Shown here: in pieces, positions 1 through 5,854 of the stretch
How positions within the stretch are numbered: position 1 is the stretch's first letter
Layout: each line of letters opens with the position of its first letter
NCBI GenBank assembly: GCA_946478635.1
Contig: CAMLCX010000330.1
Span: 1 to 5,934, forward strand
DNA from: an uncultured Pseudomonadota bacterium
GTDB lineage: Bacteria > Desulfobacterota_B > Binatia > UBA9968
Length of the DNA stretch: 5,934 nt
Direction of reading: 5' to 3'
Program-made: the position numbers and the translations under genes
Notes under the pieces: generated by a model
What the model saw: the letters and a program-made list of their open reading frames with translations, nothing else
What the model was told of the DNA's origin: nothing
Databases searched by the model: none

Positions 1-815
1 AGCGTCAGGCCTTCGGGCACCGCCATGTTGTTGGCGACCTGAATCACCACGTCGGCCCCGCGCCCGTCGGTATGATCGCGCACCCACTTGCGCCGGTCTT
101 TCTCATCCGTCACTTCTTCGAGATTGAGCACGGCGTCCGCGCCCATGCGCTTGGTGACTTCCAGGCGATTGGCCGGCGCGCCGATCACCAGCACTTTCTT
201 GGCGCCATGATCTTTGGCAACTGCCGTGGCGAAATTGCCGAGCGGGCCGCTGCCCTGAATGACCACCGTCTCGTTGCTCTTGAGCGCGCCGAGCCGGTCG
301 AAACCGTGCATCACCGTGCGATAGGCGCAGGCCGAAGCGGCCGCCGAGGCCGAGGTAACCTCGTCCGGAACTTTGATGATCAGACATTCTTTCGGCACAT
401 ACATATATTCGGCGCAGCTGCCCAACAGGAACGGATGCTGGTCGCTGCGGTTATGTCCCCAGGACGCACGCCCGGGACAGATGCACGGCTGTAACGCTAC
501 GGCACAGTAGTAGCAGGAACCGCAGGCGACGTAGCTCCATACGATGCGGTCGCCGCGTTTGACCGGCTTCCCCAGGATGTCGGTGCGCTCGCCGGCGATA
601 TCTTCGACGTAACCGCACGGCTCGTGGCCGGTGATGACCGGCAAGCTGTCGCCGACGCTCAGCGGGCCATGCCAGCGGTGCACGTCGGTGCCGCAGAGTG
701 TGGATGCGGCAATTTTCACGAGCAGCGATCCCGGATCGAGCTTGGGAATCGGCACCTGCTCTATCGTCAGCGGTTTATTGTGTTCGGTAATGACGGCAGC
801 TCGGCAGGTATCCAT
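1..815 (-). CDS. Zinc-dependent alcohol dehydrogenase family protein (MDR superfamily), C-terminus beyond the window
   Basis: Translating the minus strand from the ATG at 815-813 gives 271 codons without a stop, running off the window edge; family members are usually 340-400 residues, so about a quarter is missing. The N-terminal GroES-like domain shows the catalytic zinc set: Cys41 in LCGTDVH, His64-Glu65 in GHEPCG, and Cys163 in SACAYRT. The structural-zinc lobe is CGSCYYC (Cys98, 101, 104) followed by Cys111 and Cys113. A Rossmann domain follows, with GSGPLG at residues 188-193. The expected activity is NAD(P)-dependent oxidation of an alcohol or reduction of a carbonyl in the cytoplasm; the substrate cannot be read from sequence. 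An AAGGA ribosome site (826-822) lies 6 nt before the ATG, which fixes the start. It lies 91 nt downstream of the amidohydrolase on the same strand, suggesting a shared transcript and a catabolic role. Oddities are the spacing of the fourth structural cysteine and the absence of an acidic residue after VLVIG. Family assignment is firm, substrate unknown. Confidence 0.92.
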   Translation of the reverse strand, partial: MDTCRAAVITEHNKPLTIEQVPIPKLDPGSLLVKIAASTLCGTDVHRWHGPLSVGDSLPVITGHEPCGYVEDIAGERTDILGKPVKRGDRIVWSYVACGSCYYCAVALQPCICPGRASWGHNRSDQHPFLLGSCAEYMYVPKECLIIKVPDEVTSASAAASACAYRTVMHGFDRLGALKSNETVVIQGSGPLGNFATAVAKDHGAKKVLVIGAPANRLEVTKRMGADAVLNLEEVTDEKDRRKWVRDHTDGRGADVVIQVANNMAVPEGLT

Positions 816-838
816 CGTAAGTCCTTTTTATTGACGGC

Positions 839-885
839 AAGCCGCCGACTCCGACGGCTTGAACTACTTGATCGTTTTGAACGAT
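839..885. other. Two small hairpins in the 91-bp gap between amidohydrolase and dehydrogenase genes
   Basis: Bases 839-860 form an inverted repeat (AAGCCGCCG, loop ACTC, CGACGGCTT) with 8 of 9 pairs matched. Bases 871-885 form a perfect 6-bp stem (ATCGTT, loop TTG, AACGAT). The motif TTGAAC also occurs three times, at 859, 877 and 886. Neither hairpin is followed by a T-run on the minus strand, so neither is a classical terminator. In a two-gene transcript they could mark RNA processing or adjust the amount of downstream message, but that is inference. Short stems like these also arise by chance. Confidence 0.35.
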
Positions 886-906
886 TTGAACTCTCCGGCG
901 GTAATG

Positions 907-1992
907 TCAGAGCGGCAGTTTGTAAAACGTCTCCGCATTGCGCCAGAGCAGCGCCGCCTTATCGTCCTCGGTGATCTCGCCGCTTTCCAAAAGTTCGCCG
1001 ATGTCGCGCTTACAGCTTTCGTTGGTCACTTCGTGGGGAAAATCCGACGAGTAAAGAAACGGCGTGTTGCCGACAGTTTTGATCGCGAACGGCATGGTCA
1101 ATTCTTCGGTCTCGATGCCCAGATACAGGCGACCGTCTTTGATCAGTTTTTTAATCTGCCTGGCGGGATCCTGTTCTTCGCGCACGCCGAACTCACCTTC
1201 GGGAATGTACTGAAAATGGGTTTCGTGCGATGCATGCAGCCGTTCGAGCAGCAGCAGCAGCCAGGCGATCCCGCCCTCGAGGAAGGCGATACGCACGCGT
1301 GGAAAACGTTCGAAGATGCCGTTGTAGACGATATCGGCGCAGTTGATCGTCAAACCCCACGGGTGTCCAAGGGCGTGCACGGGCACGTACATGTTCATGT
1401 GATCCATGCCAAAGCGGTCGTGGGCGCCGCCGTGGACGGCGAGACAGCATCCAAGTCGATCGGCCTCTTCGTACACCGGCCAGAACTGTTTTGCGCCCAG
1501 TGGTTGCGAGAGGCCATTGGACGGCATCATGGCGCCAAGCATGCCGAGCTCGGTAACCGCGCGGCGCAGTTCGTCGGCGGCCTCTTCGGGGTCCTGCATG
1601 GGAATAATCGCCATTCCTTTGAAACGTGAATTGAACTTAATATAGGTTTCGGCCATCCAGTCGTTGTAGGCTTTGCAGACCGCCACCGCATAATCGCGGC
1701 TGACGATCTTGCCACAGGAGAGCGCCAGAGTCGGGTACATCACGGTCCAGTCAATGCCGACGTCATCGAGAAACTCAAGCCAGCCCTTTGGGCCGACTGG
1801 AGGACGTTGGTCTCGTTGCGGCGGTGTCTCGACGGCGCGCCCTGAATGAAGATGATCCAAGGGTGGAAAGCAAACTCCCTTGCGCGACGCGATCTCACGG
1901 TAAGCGCCCTGCATGTGCGCGATGATGCCCGCGTTGTCTTCCATGATATGTCCGTCGCCGTCGATGATCCGGCTACCTAGCTTGGCTGACAT
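907..1992 (-). CDS. Amidohydrolase family protein (ACMSD/Amidohydro_2-like TIM barrel)
   Basis: This complete 361-residue protein is predicted to be a cytoplasmic metal-dependent hydrolase or decarboxylase of the amidohydrolase superfamily. Motifs in barrel order are: IIDGDGHIME at residues 9-18 (Asp13 and His15 as metal-ligand candidates on strand 1, with Glu18 where many members have a second His); AVHGGAH at 185-191 (His187); ALGHPWG at 207-213 (His210); FLEGG at 237-241; and SSDFPH at 315-320, where Asp317 is the strand-8 catalytic aspartate. The length is normal and there is no signal peptide. The start ATG (1992-1990) is preceded by GGAGG (2005-2001) with an 8-nt spacer, a strong ribosome site. 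Relatives of this group act on carboxylated or ring-cleaved aromatic intermediates, but many are uncharacterised and I cannot name the substrate. The dehydrogenase gene follows 91 nt downstream, so the two may catalyse steps of one degradation pathway. A promoter-like sequence and a direct repeat lie upstream. Confidence 0.93.
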   Translation of the reverse strand: MSAKLGSRIIDGDGHIMEDNAGIIAHMQGAYREIASRKGVCFPPLDHLHSGRAVETPPQRDQRPPVGPKGWLEFLDDVGIDWTVMYPTLALSCGKIVSRDYAVAVCKAYNDWMAETYIKFNSRFKGMAIIPMQDPEEAADELRRAVTELGMLGAMMPSNGLSQPLGAKQFWPVYEEADRLGCCLAVHGGAHDRFGMDHMNMYVPVHALGHPWGLTINCADIVYNGIFERFPRVRIAFLEGGIAWLLLLLERLHASHETHFQYIPEGEFGVREEQDPARQIKKLIKDGRLYLGIETEELTMPFAIKTVGNTPFLYSSDFPHEVTNESCKRDIGELLESGEITEDDKAALLWRNAETFYKLPL

Positions 1993-2010
1993 TCTAACGA
2001 CCTCCGTTTA

Positions 2011-2041
2011 GAATCGCTGAGGACTATTGATTGAATCGCTG
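2011..2041. repeat. 9-bp direct repeat GAATCGCTG, candidate operator
   Basis: GAATCGCTG occurs at 2011-2019 and again at 2033-2041, start-to-start 22 bp, about two helical turns, so both copies face nearly the same side of the DNA. The pair lies between the proposed minus-strand transcription start (near 2050) and the amidohydrolase ribosome site (2005-2001). This is a suitable place for a repressor to block transcription. By my estimate an exact 9-mer repeat in a gap this size is expected by chance in about one such gap in ten. The operator reading is therefore a hypothesis. Confidence 0.35.
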
Positions 2042-2056
2042 GATAACGTCATTACT

Positions 2057-2086
2057 CTTATAATCTGACTTCATGCGATGGATCAA
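2057..2086 (-). promoter_or_regulatory. Candidate sigma70-type promoter for the amidohydrolase-dehydrogenase operon
   Basis: On the minus strand TTGATC (2086-2081) resembles a -35 box (4 of 6 matches). TATAAG (2062-2057) resembles a -10 box (5 of 6). They are separated by 18 bp. Transcription would begin near 2050, leaving a leader of about 58 nt before the ATG at 1992. The same place reads TATAAT on the plus strand (2059-2064) but has no matching -35 there, so I assign it to the minus strand. The rest of the divergent gap (1993-2234) holds only a weak plus-strand -10-like TATACT at 2095-2100 for the rightward gene, and a small palindrome, CGATT-GCGA-AATCG, at 2190-2203. Confidence 0.45.
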
Positions 2087-2234
2087 GCGGGAGTTATACT
2101 TAGCGGAACGGGCTTGCCGGATATGATTTTAGCGCGAGGGTGTTTTTCGGCGACAAAATGAAATATCGTTGAGTAAAGTTAGGGTCGCACGATTGCGAAA
2201 TCGCCTCGCTGTTTACAATTGAATGGGAGGGGTC

Positions 2235-2489
2235 ATGGCCGAAGAAACCGCAGAACAAAAATTGGCTCGCTTGGAAGCCGAGAACCGCGCGCTCAAAGAA
2301 CAAATCGATAAGCGGAAACCCGGCGAGCTCCGGCTCAAGATCAGCGAAAAGGGGGGTCTGTCGGTGTACGGTTTAGGAAGGTTTCCGGTGACGCTCTATA
2401 AAGAGCAATGGTCGCGGTTGCTGAACCACGTCGATGAGATCAAACAGTTCCTTCAGGAGCATGATCAAGAACTCAAGGCAAAGCAGTAG
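2235..2489 (+). CDS. Small conserved-looking protein of unknown function with N-terminal coiled coil
   Basis: The protein has 84 residues. I choose the ATG at 2235 because GGAGGGG (2226-2232) lies just before it; the in-frame ATG at 2223 has no ribosome site and overlaps that purine run. Residues 4-28 form a short leucine-zipper-like helix with leucines at 10, 13 and 20 and a typical AENRALKEQ stretch. Residues 31-56 form a compact block with alternating hydrophobics: LKISEKGG, then LSVYGLGRFPVTLY, rich in glycine and aromatics. Residues 57-84 are a charged amphipathic helix beginning KEQWSRLL. There is no signal peptide or membrane segment, so it should be cytoplasmic and probably self-associates through the zipper. 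The central block looks like a conserved core and I have an impression of similar small proteins in cyanobacteria and other phyla, but I cannot verify that and know no function. It lies 239 nt upstream of the large coiled-coil gene on the same strand; co-transcription is possible but unproven. Confidence 0.85.
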   Translation: MAEETAEQKLARLEAENRALKEQIDKRKPGELRLKISEKGGLSVYGLGRFPVTLYKEQWSRLLNHVDEIKQFLQEHDQELKAKQ

Positions 2490-2499
2490 ATCGCACAGT

Positions 2500-2527
2500 A
2501 CGAGCTGTTCTCGGAGCACAGGCTCGT
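2500..2527 (+). other. Hairpin just after the small protein gene, possible weak transcript end
   Basis: ACGAGC-TGT (2500-2508) pairs with ACA-(G)-GCTCGT (2518-2527), giving nine base pairs with one bulged G and a 9-nt loop. It begins 11 nt after the stop codon at 2487-2489. The following bases, TGGAACAATGG, contain no T-run, so it is not a standard intrinsic terminator. It could stabilise the 3' end of the message. The remaining gap to 2687 shows no convincing gene; GATAAT at 2605-2610 is -10-like but has no properly spaced -35. Confidence 0.35.
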
Positions 2528-2687
2528 TGGAACAATGGCCGACGCGCCAAATTATTGTTTGATTGATGGTTTGGTGCCTTGTAAGGGCATCCCTGGTCAT
2601 CGTTGATAATTATGAGCAATTTCGAGTAAAAGACTCCTCGGACAATTGTTTTGGCAAAATCTTTCGGGAGGCGTAAAATACCCAAAT

Positions 2688-2726
2688 CCCGGGGGATCAA
2701 GCAATTGCTCCCCGGGGTGCAACCCC
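2688..2726 (+). promoter_or_regulatory. Overlapping mutually exclusive hairpins before the ATG of the large coiled-coil gene
   Basis: CCCGGGG (2688-2694) is perfectly complementary to CCCCGGG (2710-2716), a 7-bp all-GC stem. Its 15-nt loop contains most of the palindrome AGCAATTGCT (2700-2709). The 3' arm overlaps GGGGT (2714-2718), which can instead pair with ACCCC (2722-2726) around a 3-nt loop. The two stems cannot coexist. The second ends two bases before the ATG at 2729, and GGGGTG is the only purine-rich stretch near that ATG, so pairing could affect ribosome access. The pairing is seen directly; regulation is inference. If translation instead begins at TTG 2651, these bases are coding. 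Confidence 0.35.
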
Positions 2727-2728
2727 AT

Positions 2729-5700
2729 ATGCGGACAAGAGAAAAAGTTATTGTTGTGCTGGTCGGCGCCACTTTGATTTTGGGTGGGCTGATTTTTTTC
2801 GCCTTTCAGGGTAACGAGCTCGAAGCCAACTATTTCCGTTGGTTGCTCGCCAACAAGCTTAGCTACGGTTGGTCCTCGCCGGCGCGCTTTATCGCCGATG
2901 AATTGCCTTCGGGCACTCTATTCTACGGCGGTCTTTCGCTTTTCGCCGTGGTCATGACCATTGTCATCCTCAAAATGGTTCGTGACGGAGAAATCCAAGC
3001 GCTCCGACAGCGGTTGCTGGACCTGCGTTCGGAGAAATCCGAAGCGGAGAAGTTACTCGAGGAGCAAGTCTGGAAAGGCAAGACCGATAGGCAGGCGAAG
3101 GATTCGGTCATGCGCGACCTCGAAGCCAGCATCGAGAAAATTGAGCTGCTGCTCAGCGACTTGAACGAAAAAGAGCGAGAGCTAAAAGCGCGAGACGCCG
3201 AACTGATGGCGGTTAAAACCAGCGCAGCCGCAGATACCGGTGCGCCGCTCCCGCCGGCGGCCGTTCGACAATTGCGCGAGGAGCTCGACAAACAAATCAA
3301 GCTCGTGCAGACCAAGGACGCAGCGCTCCGAGATGCCGAGCAACGCCTAGGCGCGAAGACTCGGCAGTGGGAAGCCCAACTGCGTGAAAAAGACAGTCAT
3401 CTGAAGGAGAAAGAAAACCAACTAGGGGGCATTCGCGCCGAGGCCGCCGAGCTTACCGATCGTGTCCATCAGCTGGAAAGCGCCAAAAAACGCGCCGAGG
3501 ATCGTCTTGAGGAGGAGCTGCGGCAAAAGAAGGAAGTGCTCGAAGCCGACGCGCTGGCCATAAAAGCGGAGGAAGAGCGCTTAGGTGAAAGGATCAGAAC
3601 GCTCGAAAACCAGCTGAGCGACAAGGACAAGACGCTGCGCCAGCGCGACTCGGAAATGGCGGGGATCCGCCGCCAGCTGGGCGAACTTCAGGCCACCAAG
3701 TCACAAGTCGAAAGCGACATCGAGAAAGTATCGACGAAGGCGCAACGAGACCTGCAAGAAAAAGATCGCGCCTTGCGGGATCTTGAGCAGCGGCTCGGGG
3801 TCCGAGTGCAGGAACTGCAGGAGGATCTCGGCAAGAAAGATCTGTTGCTGCAAGTCCGCGACGACGAGCTCAAGTCTCTGCAATCCGAAGTCAAAGCGGT
3901 GTCGCTGCGACTGAGCGAGATGGCCGCGGCAAAAGCGCGTGCGGAAGAGGCGCTGCATGACGATCTCTTGAAGCAGAAGCAGCAACATGAGGCCGGCAAA
4001 GTCGCCTATCTCCAACTCGAGGACCGTTTCAATACCGAACTTAAACTCCTGACCACGCAACTCGGCGAGCGGGAGATTTTTCTCAAACGCCGCGACGACG
4101 AAGTTCAGGCGCTCGAACAGCAGGTGCATAACGCCTTGCAGCGGCTGGAAGGAGCCACTGCGGCCAAAGCACAGATCGAAAGCTCGCTGCGCGAAGAGCT
4201 CAAGAAAGAACAAACCCGGCTGGAATCCAGCGCGGCGGCCGCCCGCGCGCTGGAGCAACGTTTGAGCAAAGAAGCTGGCGCTTTCAAAAGCCAAGTTACG
4301 AAAGCCGAAGAATCGCGCAAGAGCCAGGAGGAAGAGAACAAAGCACTTAAAGCCCAGGTGGCTTCTCTCGCCGAGCAACTTGCGAAGGTCGGCTCCGCCA
4401 AGGAGCACGCGGCCCAGCTTCTTCAGCAAACGTTGAAAAAGGAGAAGGCCGTTGTTCAGGCAAGCGATTCCGCGGTGCGCGAGATCGAAGAAAGCTTCAA
4501 GACGAAGATTCAGGCTCTCGAAGAGCAACTGGCAGTCAAACAAAACCTGGTCGGCACTCGCGACAGCGAACTCTCGACACTCAAGTCGGAAATCTCGTCG
4601 GTCAGTCAAAAACTGACCGATTTGACGGGAGCGAAAGAACGGGCCGAAAGTTTATTGGAAGAGGCGGTTAACGAACGAACCGCGCTTTTGCATGCCAAAG
4701 ATGCCGGCATCAAAAAGTTGGAAGAAGACCTCAGCGGCCAAATTTGGAATCTGGAAAGCCGGTTAAGGGAGAGGGAAGAGCTTCTCCATCGCCGGGAATC
4801 GGAGCTGGAGGGATTCAAGAAACAACTGGCTGAGGTGGCCAAATCGAAAGAGCAAGTCGCGCAAACGCTGCACGAAGATCTCAGGGAAAAAGGCGAGATG
4901 CTCGGCGCCAAGGAAGCGGCGCTGGGCGCGCTGGAAGAACGTTTCAATGCGGCCATGCGCGATCTTGAAAGCGAACTGAGCCACAAGCAGGAGCTATTGG
5001 ATGCCCGGGATAACGAGCTCAAGGCGCTGTCGTCCAAACTGACGGGCCAAGCCGCTCAATTGGCGCAGTTGGAACTATCGAAAGACGGCGTCGCGCGGAG
5101 GCTCGAAGACGAACTCCGACGCGCGACCGAATCGATACAGGCCAAAGAATCTGCGATGCAATCTCTCGAGGACCGTTTGAGCGGAAAGCTCGCATCGCTG
5201 GAAGGGCAGATTGCGCAGAAACAAGAACTCTTGGAGGCGCGCGATTCGGAACTCGACGCGCTCATGTCCAAGGTGAATGAGCTCACGCAAAACCTCAACG
5301 AAGCGGCAGCCGAGCGCGAGCGCGCTGAGCGTCTGCTTCAGGAAGATGTGCGTGAGAAAACCGCGCAACTCCAGTCCAGGGAATCCTCTCTCGACGAATT
5401 AGAGGAGCGCTTCGGCGGAAGAATCGATTCCCTGGAGAGCCAGATCGAAGATAAACAGAAGCTTTTGGAGGCGAGTGGTGCGGAGCTCGGCGAGCTTCGC
5501 GCGCAGATCAATGCCATGCAAGAGCGATTGATCGAGTCTGAGGCTGCCAGAGCGCAACTCGAAGATTTGCTGCAGCAGGAACGCGACCACCCGGATAAGG
5601 CGTTGTTGGTTATGCCGTCGGCAGACCAGAACGGCGAGGAGCCAGTTAATGGTGACGGTCGGAGAGACACACTTTTGAGCGAGAGAGAAGAGCTGCTCAA

Positions 5701-5854
5701 GGCCCGCGACAAGTTAATTCAGAACTTAATGACGGAGCTCAAGGAAAAAAAGACGCAATTGGCCAGGCAGGAAATCGAAGTCTGGAAGGGCATTGAACGC
5801 CGGGAGGCATGGAAGCATCGCTTGTCGAAGTTCGGAATCCGGCTCAAGGATTAG
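2729..5854 (+). CDS. Large membrane-anchored coiled-coil protein with ten tandem 78-residue repeats, function unknown
   Basis: The protein has 1041 residues from the ATG at 2729. The start is uncertain: the frame is open back to a TAA at 2627, and TTG 2651 would add 26 basic residues, but it lacks a ribosome site. MRTREK is a typical positive, inside-facing N-terminus. Membrane helix 1 spans about residues 7-26 and helix 2 about 63-84, joined by a 36-residue loop predicted to be outside; the remainder should be cytoplasmic. Residues 87-160 are coiled coil, followed by a Pro/Ala linker near 164-179. Ten tandem repeats occupy 190-955, then an acidic/Gly linker (963-979), another short coil, and a basic tail ending WKHRLSKFGIRL. 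No cysteine is present. Most repeats carry an RDxEL-like motif. The repeat section alone would make a rod of roughly 110 nm if fully helical. I recognise no family. Two N-terminal membrane helices plus a long coil resemble the layout of Caulobacter TipN and other scaffolds, so a structural or positioning role is a guess. General hits to SMC or myosin would be compositional. Confidence 0.9.
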   Translation: MRTREKVIVVLVGATLILGGLIFFAFQGNELEANYFRWLLANKLSYGWSSPARFIADELPSGTLFYGGLSLFAVVMTIVILKMVRDGEIQALRQRLLDLRSEKSEAEKLLEEQVWKGKTDRQAKDSVMRDLEASIEKIELLLSDLNEKERELKARDAELMAVKTSAAADTGAPLPPAAVRQLREELDKQIKLVQTKDAALRDAEQRLGAKTRQWEAQLREKDSHLKEKENQLGGIRAEAAELTDRVHQLESAKKRAEDRLEEELRQKKEVLEADALAIKAEEERLGERIRTLENQLSDKDKTLRQRDSEMAGIRRQLGELQATKSQVESDIEKVSTKAQRDLQEKDRALRDLEQRLGVRVQELQEDLGKKDLLLQVRDDELKSLQSEVKAVSLRLSEMAAAKARAEEALHDDLLKQKQQHEAGKVAYLQLEDRFNTELKLLTTQLGEREIFLKRRDDEVQALEQQVHNALQRLEGATAAKAQIESSLREELKKEQTRLESSAAAARALEQRLSKEAGAFKSQVTKAEESRKSQEEENKALKAQVASLAEQLAKVGSAKEHAAQLLQQTLKKEKAVVQASDSAVREIEESFKTKIQALEEQLAVKQNLVGTRDSELSTLKSEISSVSQKLTDLTGAKERAESLLEEAVNERTALLHAKDAGIKKLEEDLSGQIWNLESRLREREELLHRRESELEGFKKQLAEVAKSKEQVAQTLHEDLREKGEMLGAKEAALGALEERFNAAMRDLESELSHKQELLDARDNELKALSSKLTGQAAQLAQLELSKDGVARRLEDELRRATESIQAKESAMQSLEDRLSGKLASLEGQIAQKQELLEARDSELDALMSKVNELTQNLNEAAAERERAERLLQEDVREKTAQLQSRESSLDELEERFGGRIDSLESQIEDKQKLLEASGAELGELRAQINAMQERLIESEAARAQLEDLLQQERDHPDKALLVMPSADQNGEEPVNGDGRRDTLLSEREELLKARDKLIQNLMTELKEKKTQLARQEIEVWKGIERREAWKHRLSKFGIRLKD
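3296..5593 (+). repeat. Ten tandem coding repeats of 234 bp (two of 213 bp) within the coiled-coil gene
   Basis: Aligning the translation on the motif L-x-x-K-[DE] and the downstream RDxEL places ten adjacent units. They start at 3296, 3530, 3743, 3977, 4211, 4445, 4679, 4892, 5126 and 5360; the last ends at 5593. Eight are exactly 78 residues; the units at 3530 and 4679 are 71. Shared positions within a unit are Lys7, Asp/Glu8, Leu14-Glu15, Leu25, Lys/Arg32, Arg39-Asp40, Leu43, Val/Leu50, a Lys near 64, and a Leu near 71. Units at 3296, 4211 and 5360 have lost the Arg-Asp pair. Comparison of the two most alike units (4892 and 5126) shows many synonymous changes, so the duplications look old and are held at protein rather than DNA level. 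A more degenerate copy precedes the array and a half copy (EELLKARDKL) follows the linker. Confidence 0.85.

Noticed and set aside
72..494. 140-codon plus-strand frame
   Set aside because: It is opposite the zinc dehydrogenase, whose zinc and Rossmann motifs are read from the minus strand.
859..1629. 256-codon open frame on the plus strand opposite the amidohydrolase
   Set aside because: It is fully antisense to a protein with clear family motifs, its product resembles no known domain, and it has no ribosome site. It is a shadow of the GC-rich coding strand.
2214..2219. TACAAT as a -10 box for the small gene
   Set aside because: Transcription would start inside or after its ribosome site, and the only -35-like hexamer, TTGCGA at 2193, is just 15 bp away.
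2535..2606. 23-codon mini-gene in the gap before the large gene
   Set aside because: It has only a weak GGA too close to the ATG, no recognisable composition and no supporting context.
2612..2629. Five-codon ATG...TAA in the same frame as the large gene
   Set aside because: It could be a leader peptide or a trace of an earlier start cut off by TAA 2627, but there is no ribosome site and such tiny frames are common by chance.
3701..4609. 302-codon minus-strand frame rich in Leu and Phe
   Set aside because: The complement of GAG/GAA/AAG/CTC-rich coiled-coil codons naturally gives long Leu/Phe-rich frames without stops. The plus strand has the repeat structure and membrane helices.
2729..5854. 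SMC, myosin or intermediate-filament homology
   Set aside because: There are no Walker motifs, hinge or motor domain. Any similarity to these would come from shared heptad composition.
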